From assembly GCA_014874385.1 (NCBI GenBank), contig JACWAE010000058.1:1-64000 (forward strand): a stretch of 64,000 nucleotides of DNA. The letters run 5' to 3'. Under the pieces are notes generated by a model. The model did not search any database and was not told the DNA's origin. It saw nothing but the letters and a program-made list of their open reading frames with translations. The stretch is from Dehalococcoidia bacterium. GTDB taxonomy: Bacteria > Chloroflexota > Dehalococcoidia > SZUA-161. Shown piece after piece: positions 58,719-64,000 of the stretch; the stretch's first letter is position 1; every line of letters starts with the position of its first letter. The position numbers and the translations under genes were made by a program.

Positions 58719-58925
58719 ATGGCCGGCTCTATGAGCGGTTCTCAGGGCGACATTGGCAGGTCGCTGGAAGAGGAAATGCGGGCCTCGTTGGTTAACGGCA
58801 AGCTTCCCTGCGCTGTAGCGTTCCGGATAGCCAAAAAGCTTAAAGTCAGCCCCAGGCAGGTGGGCGATGCGGCGAACATGCTGAAGATAAAGATATCGAG
58901 CTGCCAGCTTGGGTGCTTCCCTTGA
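58719..58925 (+). CDS. Hypothetical small HTH-like protein
   Basis: LEEEMRASLVNGKLPCAVAFRIAKKLKVSPRQVGDAANMLKIKISSCQLGCF. Confidence 0.7.
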   Translation: MAGSMSGSQGDIGRSLEEEMRASLVNGKLPCAVAFRIAKKLKVSPRQVGDAANMLKIKISSCQLGCFP

Positions 58926-58964
58926 CATCGGCTGTGGCAACTTGATCGGAGAGTGGAATAGAAA

Positions 58965-59339
58965 ATGCCTGACTTATTCGAAAGGTTAGATGACAAGAAA
59001 AGGAAAGATATAAAGGTCTTGAGTCAATTCATAGCTATCTATTGCCGGGAACATCACCGAACGGAAGTCAGGGATGCATTTCCCATCAAGGATGGGAGGT
59101 TGCGCAGCAGTTTGGGACACAAAGACCTGATTTTATGTAAGGACTGCAGCAAGCTGTTGCACCATGGTATAGCGAAGCTGCTTCTCTGTACCTATGACCC
59201 CAAGCCGACATGTAAAAAGTGTAAGACACACTGTTATGCGCCGGGGTATAGAGAGAAGATTCGGGAGGTCATGAGGTTCTCCGGATTGTATCTGGTCAAA
59301 CGGGGCCGGCTGGACTTAATGGTTCATTATTTGTTATGA
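58965..59339 (+). CDS. YgbA_NO (nitrous oxide-stimulated promoter) family protein
   Basis: KDIKVLSQFIAIYCREHHRTEVRD...CKDCSKLLHHGIAKLLLCTYDPKPTCKKCKTHCYAPGYREKIREVMRFSG. Confidence 0.88.
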   Translation: MPDLFERLDDKKRKDIKVLSQFIAIYCREHHRTEVRDAFPIKDGRLRSSLGHKDLILCKDCSKLLHHGIAKLLLCTYDPKPTCKKCKTHCYAPGYREKIREVMRFSGLYLVKRGRLDLMVHYLL

Positions 59340-59875
59340 AGGCGAGGGCGAAAGTGAACACCACCAAAGCAGCACTGATAAAAGCGATGGAGGCCTATTT
59401 CGACGGCGACTCTAGAAGGATCAACCATGCCATCAGGGTTACGCAATACGCTGAGGAGCTGTTGAAATCCGAGGCAGGGGATTATCCGGTGGTTATCGGA
59501 GCAGCCGTGCTTCACGATATAGGGATACACCAGGCTGAGAAGAAGTACGGCAGCACTTCCGGCAAATATCAGGAGATAGAGGGGCCGCCTATTGCGCGGC
59601 GAATCCTGATAGAGTTGGGGTTCGAGCAAAAGCAGATTGAAGAAATCTGTGAGATTATTGCGCATCATCATAGCCCGGGAAAGGTGAGCAGCAAAAATTT
59701 CGCCATAGTCTGCGATGCTGATTGGCTGGTGAATTTGAAGGATGAGTATGATATTCGGGACAAGAGCAAACTGAGCAGAATCATTGAGAAGGTATTTCTC
59801 ACCCCCAGCGGAAAAGCCAGGGCCAGGGAGGTCTACTTGCAGGGGATAAGTGGGGCAGGCGACTATATGATTTAA
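59336..59875 (+). CDS. HD-domain phosphohydrolase
   Basis: RINHAIRVTQYAEELLKSE...VIGAAVLHDIGIHQAE...EICEIIAHHHSPGK. Confidence 0.88.
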   Translation: MKARAKVNTTKAALIKAMEAYFDGDSRRINHAIRVTQYAEELLKSEAGDYPVVIGAAVLHDIGIHQAEKKYGSTSGKYQEIEGPPIARRILIELGFEQKQIEEICEIIAHHHSPGKVSSKNFAIVCDADWLVNLKDEYDIRDKSKLSRIIEKVFLTPSGKARAREVYLQGISGAGDYMI

Positions 59876-59908
59876 ATCATGGTAAGGCTTGCGGCTGAGC
59901 TTTATTAT
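59867..59908 (+). promoter_or_regulatory. Fnr/Dnr-type palindrome plus -10 box (class II spacing)
   Basis: ATGATTTAAATCAT (59867-59880), centre 29.5 bp upstream of TATTAT (59903-59908); flanks share GCTTTATNATNGTCTTG with the 58370 site. Confidence 0.75.
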
Positions 59909-59959
59909 CGTCTTGAGAGATAGTAAGAATCTTTGGTTAACTAAACAAGGAGGTGCAAG

Positions 59960-60685
59960 ATGCAAACCAGAGTATTGAGGAAGATTGTGAAAATCGATGA
60001 GGAGAAGTGCAACGGTTGCGGCGCTTGCGTTCCGGCCTGCGCCGAGGGAGCACTTCAGATTATCGACGGCAAAGCAAGGCTGATTAAAGATATCTACTGC
60101 GATGGACTCGGCGCTTGTCTCGGCGAATGCCCTCAGGGAGCTATCACCATCGAGGAAAGGGAGGCGGAGGGGTTCAGCGAGGAGGATGCGAAGCACCATC
60201 TGCACGAAAAAGAGCATACGAAAGAGGAGCTACCCTGCGGATGCCCCGGAACTATGGTTACCCAGTTCGCCCGGCAAGAGACAGCCGGGGCTGCCCTTGA
60301 GGAAGCGGTATGCCATCGCTCGCTGCTGGGGCACTGGCCAGTGCAGCTTACACTCGTTCCGCCGGGTGCGCCTTTCCTTCAAGGAGCTGATGTGGTGCTG
60401 GCTGCGGACTGTGTCCCCTTCGCCTACGCAGGTTTCCACCATGATTTCCTCAAGGAACATGCTCTACTGGTGGCCTGCCCCAAGCTGGACGATTTCCAGG
60501 CCCATTTGAACAAGCTGACCGAAATCCTGCGCCGTTCCGAAGTGAAGAGCCTGACAGTAGTGCATATGGAAGTGCCCTGCTGCTCTGGCTTGATGTACAT
60601 GGCGAAGCAGGCGATTCGCTCAAGCGGCAAGGAGCTTCCACTCAAGGAAGTGACCATCGGGGTCAAGGGCGACAGAAAGGCTTGA
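59960..60685 (+). CDS. 4Fe-4S ferredoxin with C-terminal domain (FrdX-like)
   Basis: EEKCNGCGACVPACAEGALQIIDGKARLIKDIYCDGLGACLGECPQGAITIEEREAEGF...CGCPGTMVTQF. Confidence 0.88.
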   Translation: MQTRVLRKIVKIDEEKCNGCGACVPACAEGALQIIDGKARLIKDIYCDGLGACLGECPQGAITIEEREAEGFSEEDAKHHLHEKEHTKEELPCGCPGTMVTQFARQETAGAALEEAVCHRSLLGHWPVQLTLVPPGAPFLQGADVVLAADCVPFAYAGFHHDFLKEHALLVACPKLDDFQAHLNKLTEILRRSEVKSLTVVHMEVPCCSGLMYMAKQAIRSSGKELPLKEVTIGVKGDRKA

Positions 60686-60700
60686 AGCCAGACCGCAAAA

Positions 60701-60765
60701 TGTCACAACTTTTTAAGCTTTTCCCTCCCTACTTTATGGTTTCTTAACCTCCGTTTTGTTATTAT
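60701..60765 (+). promoter_or_regulatory. Copy E (most diverged) of 5-copy promoter/operator module
   Basis: TGTCACAACTTTTTAAGCTTTTCCCTCCCTACTTTATGGTTTCTTAACCTCCGTTTTGTTATTAT upstream of DUF488 gene. Confidence 0.6.
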
Positions 60766-60786
60766 AGCTCAGAGAGGCAGCCTGAG

Positions 60787-61149
60787 ATGCTGAGAGTGAA
60801 AAGGGTATACGAGAGCAAAGAGGTCGGAGATGGAGTGAGGATACTTGTCGACAGGCTGTGGCCCCGCGGTTTGCGTTCAGCGGAGGCGGGCATCGATGAG
60901 TGGATGAAGGATGTGGCTCCCAGCGATGAGCTGCGCAAGTGGTTTGCCCACGACCCGGAGAAATGGCCGGAATTTAAGCGGAGATACACTCAAGAGTTAG
61001 CTGACCCTCAAAAAGCTGCGCTCCTGAAGCGAATCGCTAAATCGGCTGCGAGTGGCAATGTTACCCTTATTTATGCAGCTAAAGATACCGAGCACAACAA
61101 TGCCAGGGTGCTGGAAGAGCTCATCTCCAGGGCTGCGAAAGACGCGTAA
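60787..61149 (+). CDS. DUF488 family protein
   Basis: VKRVYESKEVGDGVRILVDRLWPRGLRSAEAGIDEWMKDVAPSDELRKWFAHDPEKWPEFKRRY. Confidence 0.95.
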   Translation: MLRVKRVYESKEVGDGVRILVDRLWPRGLRSAEAGIDEWMKDVAPSDELRKWFAHDPEKWPEFKRRYTQELADPQKAALLKRIAKSAASGNVTLIYAAKDTEHNNARVLEELISRAAKDA

Positions 61150-61164
61150 TGGAGGTAAAAGTCA

Positions 61165-61638
61165 ATGTACCAGAAGATAATGGTTCCTCTGGATGGTTCG
61201 GATCTGGCCGAGTGTGTTCTCCCGCATGTTGAGACTATTGCCAGAGGTTGCAGTGCGGTGGAGATCGTTCTGCTTCGTGTTTGCGATGCCCCGAGCATTC
61301 TTGCTGACTATCCCGAAGGCAAGGGTAAAAGCTGGGAAAGACATGTGGAACGCATGACGACCAATGCAGAACAACAGTGCAATATCTATCTGGGAGACGT
61401 GGAGAAGCAACTGCGGGACCAGGGATTTAACGTGAGGATAGAGTCCCGCCTCGGTAAGCCTGCCGAAGAGATTGTAGATTTCGCTAACAAGAACGAGGTT
61501 GACCTCATCATCATGGCCAGCCATGGCCGTTCAGGGGTCAGCAGATGGGCCTATGGAAGTGTGGCTGATAAGGTCCTGCGCTCTACCTGTGTGCCGGTAT
61601 TGCTGGTTAAAGTGCCAGGGTGCGTGGTAGGTTTCTGA
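61165..61638 (+). CDS. Universal stress protein (UspA family)
   Basis: MYQKIMVPLDGSDLAECVLPHVETIARG...DLIIMASHGRSGVSRWAYGSVADKVLRSTCVPVLLVK. Confidence 0.95.
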   Translation: MYQKIMVPLDGSDLAECVLPHVETIARGCSAVEIVLLRVCDAPSILADYPEGKGKSWERHVERMTTNAEQQCNIYLGDVEKQLRDQGFNVRIESRLGKPAEEIVDFANKNEVDLIIMASHGRSGVSRWAYGSVADKVLRSTCVPVLLVKVPGCVVGF

Positions 61639-61662
61639 TAAAGCCTGTATATTCAACTTGTA

Positions 61663-61688
61663 GGGGCACGGTGCACCGTGCCCTTTTT
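61663..61688 (+). terminator. Intrinsic terminator
   Basis: GGGCACGGTGCACCGTGCCC perfect palindrome followed by TTTTT. Confidence 0.85.
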
Positions 61689-61762
61689 ATATCCAGGCCA
61701 TGCTCTGCGCTCAGGCATCTAACCATATACAGTGCCATATCATTTCGAGGACATTTCAATAT

Positions 61763-61815
61763 TGTAGTTGCCTGATTTATCAGGCAAGAACCGCCCAATG
61801 AATTGGGCAACTACA
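61763..61815. repeat. TGTAGTTGCC...GGGCAACTACA inverted-repeat element, copy 3
   Basis: TTGTAGTTGCCTGATTTATCAGGCAAGAACCGCCCAATGAATTGGGCAACTACAG. Confidence 0.8.
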
Positions 61816-61904
61816 GGTGTATTGATGAGATTGCTTCGTCCACCAGAGGCGGACAATGACATATATGACGGGGTAATGGCGGGTTTCAAACCCGCCCTGA
61901 TTAT

Positions 61905-64000
61905 TTAGATATACGGCTCTGCGACCTTTTCTTTCTGTCCCCTTTTTTCCTTGGCCAGCCTCTGCTCTTTGAGCACCTTCTTGGTGTGCTCTATCTCCTC
62001 GGGCGTGACCTTCTGCCGCATCTCCTCCAATTGGCGCATAATCTGGGCGAACCTCGGCCCCTCGGCAGCGCTGATCCACTCCAGTTGCAGCCTCTCGGGG
62101 CGGATTCCCAGCTTCTCCATACGTTTCCACAGCCTCTCGACGCGGCGTTTGGTCCAGTGATTGGCGCTGATGTAATGGCAGTCGTTGATATGGCAGCCTG
62201 AGACCAATACCAGGGGAGCGCCCTTCTCGAAGGCATGGAGGATGAACTTCTCGGCCACCCGTCCGCTGCACATGGTGCGGATGAAGCGGTTATTCGGCGG
62301 ATATTGCAGCCGGGATACCCCCGCCAGGTCGCCTCCGGCATAGCTGCACCAGTTGCACAGGAAGCTGATTATCTTCTTCTCAGGCTCCTCTTCCAGGGCG
62401 GCATCTATCTGCGCCATAATCTGGGCGTCGCTGAAGTGCTGCATGGTGATGGCATCGAAGCGGCACTCTGCGGCGCAGGCACCGCAGCCGGCGCAAGCCG
62501 CAGCAGTTATCTGTGCACCTGTTTTAGCTTTGATGTCCACCTTTATGGCCCCATAGGGGCAGACCCTGGCGCAGACGCCGCAGGAGTTGCATTTTGTCAG
62601 GTCTACTATCGCCTTGATGGCCTCGCTGGTGAGTTTGCCCGCATTCAGTATGATGGAGCTCCTGGCTGCTGCTGCCCCGGCCTGAGTTACGCTGTCCTTA
62701 ATGTCCTTGGGCGCTTCCACGCAGCCGGCGAAGAAGATGCCTGGCGTGGGCGCGTCCACAGGCCTCAGCTTGGGATGTGCCTCCATGACAAAGCCGTCGC
62801 TGGTCTGGGAGAGGTTCAGGATATTGGTGAGCCGCTTCAGGTGGCCCCTGGGCTCCAGGCCAACCGATAAAATCACCATATCCAGGTCGTACTGCTCTAT
62901 ACGTGCCGACGTGGTATTTTCTACCTTCAGGCGCAGGTTACCTGTGGCCGGGTCTTCGGTTACCTCTCCGGGCAAGCCGCGGATATAGTGAACTCCTATC
63001 TCCTTGGAGCGCCGGAACAGGTCCTCGAAGCCCTTGCCGAAAGCGCGTATATCCATGTAGAAGACATATATCTCGGCATCCGGGTAATGCTCTTTGATGA
63101 GCAGGCTGTCTTTTATCGTGTTCATGCAGCATACGTTGGAACAGTAGGGGTTGCCCCGGTTCTTTGTCCGCGAGCCCACACACTGTATGAAGCCGATGCG
63201 CTTCGGAGCCTGATGGTCGAAGGGACGTATCAGGTGGCCGTCGGTAGGCCCGCCGCCGCATATCAGCCTTTCAAACTCCATGCTGGTGATGACATTCTCG
63301 AATCTGGTATAGCCATACTCATCCAGAGGGGTGGGGTCATATATACCCATCCCTGTGGCTACTGTGATAGTACCGATGTTGAGGTCGACAATCTTGTCCT
63401 GCATGTGCAGGTCTATGCAGTACTTATCGCAGGCGTCCAGACACTTGGCGCAGGCCACCGGGTTATTCCCCAGACAGTGCTCCATGTCGATGAGGTAGGA
63501 CGAGGGCACAGCCTGCGGGAAGGGGATATATGCGGCCTTGCGCGAGGAGAATCCTTGCTGTAGCTCGTCGGGCATCACCACCGGACAGACTTCAGCGCAC
63601 TTGCCGCATACTGAGCACAGAGTTTCGTCCACGAAGCGAGCCCTCTTGCGCACACGTACCTTGAAGTTCCCCACGTAGCCCGATACCTCTTCGATGGTGC
63701 TGTTGGCCATGAGTTCGATGCGGGGATGGCGTCCCACGTCCATCATCTTAGGCCCCAGAACGCATATAGAGCAGTCCATAGTGGGGAATGTCTTGTCCAG
63801 TTGCGCCATGATGCCGCCTATCGAGGGCTGCTCTTCCACCAGGTAGACTTGGTGTCCGGCATCGGCTAAATCGAGGGCTGTCTGGATGCCGGCAACACCG
63901 CCTCCGATGACCAGAGCGGCGTCGGTGACAGGTATCTCCAGTTCGTGCTGCGGCGAGAGCAAGCGTGCCCTGGCCGCTGCTATTTTGACGATATCCTTTG
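61905..64000 (-). CDS. HdrA-MvhD fusion protein (Cys form), truncated by window end
   Basis: Hdr[59 protein letters not shown]-terminal Mvh[37 protein letters not shown]...LVSGCHINDCHY; frame is open to 64000 (KDIVKIAAARARLLSPQ). Confidence 0.93.
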   Translation of the reverse strand, partial: KDIVKIAAARARLLSPQHELEIPVTDAALVIGGGVAGIQTALDLADAGHQVYLVEEQPSIGGIMAQLDKTFPTMDCSICVLGPKMMDVGRHPRIELMANSTIEEVSGYVGNFKVRVRKRARFVDETLCSVCGKCAEVCPVVMPDELQQGFSSRKAAYIPFPQAVPSSYLIDMEHCLGNNPVACAKCLDACDKYCIDLHMQDKIVDLNIGTITVATGMGIYDPTPLDEYGYTRFENVITSMEFERLICGGGPTDGHLIRPFDHQAPKRIGFIQCVGSRTKNRGNPYCSNVCCMNTIKDSLLIKEHYPDAEIYVFYMDIRAFGKGFEDLFRRSKEIGVHYIRGLPGEVTEDPATGNLRLKVENTTSARIEQYDLDMVILSVGLEPRGHLKRLTNILNLSQTSDGFVMEAHPKLRPVDAPTPGIFFAGCVEAPKDIKDSVTQAGAAAARSSIILNAGKLTSEAIKAIVDLTKCNSCGVCARVCPYGAIKVDIKAKTGAQITAAACAGCGACAAECRFDAITMQHFSDAQIMAQIDAALEEEPEKKIISFLCNWCSYAGGDLAGVSRLQYPPNNRFIRTMCSGRVAEKFILHAFEKGAPLVLVSGCHINDCHYISANHWTKRRVERLWKRMEKLGIRPERLQLEWISAAEGPRFAQIMRQLEEMRQKVTPEEIEHTKKVLKEQRLAKEKRGQKEKVAEPYI

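Noticed and set aside
61857-61907. GGCGGGTTTCAAACCCGCC hairpin as a special regulatory RNA
   Set aside because: Likely an ordinary terminator or dispersed hairpin; a similar one at 47632-47665 also lies in an intergenic end region.

Overview
The 64 kb window is a dense stretch of a bacterial chromosome with anaerobic, probably acetogenic or organohalide-type, energy metabolism. Gene style and repeats suggest a Chloroflexota/Dehalococcoidia-like genome; this is inference and was not tested. The core is a minus-strand run (about 26.1 to 11.7 kb) encoding HdrC-HdrB-HdrA, MvhD-MvhG-MvhA, a hydrogenase maturation protease, and a Hox-type NAD(P)-linked [NiFe] hydrogenase (HoxE, a HoxF-GltD fusion, a NuoG/HoxU-like subunit, HoxY, HoxH). 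The main discovery is that the ORF track splits hdrA, mvhD and mvhA at single in-frame TGA codons. All three are best read as selenocysteine codons. Each TGA replaces a conserved Cys codon, and each is followed by a 6-7 bp hairpin whose apical loop starts exactly 22 nt after the UGA with G at the second loop position (+24), which is the bacterial SECIS architecture. Sec in HdrA and VhuD is known from Methanococcales. In MvhA, however, the Sec sits in the N-terminal L1 motif (RICGV-U-PGAHHM), at the position of the Ni-Fe bridging cysteine, whereas known NiFeSe enzymes carry it in the C-terminal L2 motif. Non-coding finds: (i) a 5-copy ~65 bp promoter/operator module; (ii) two perfect ATGATTTAAATCAT palindromes 29.5 bp from -10 boxes beside a Crp/Fnr gene and nitrosative-stress-like genes; (iii) a 22-bp phased AGGCA-N4-TGCCT operator array beside a NarL-type regulator and a duplicated small-protein family; (iv) a dispersed TGTAGTTGCC...GGGCAACTACA inverted-repeat element. 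No tRNA, rRNA, CRISPR, prophage or transposase was found.
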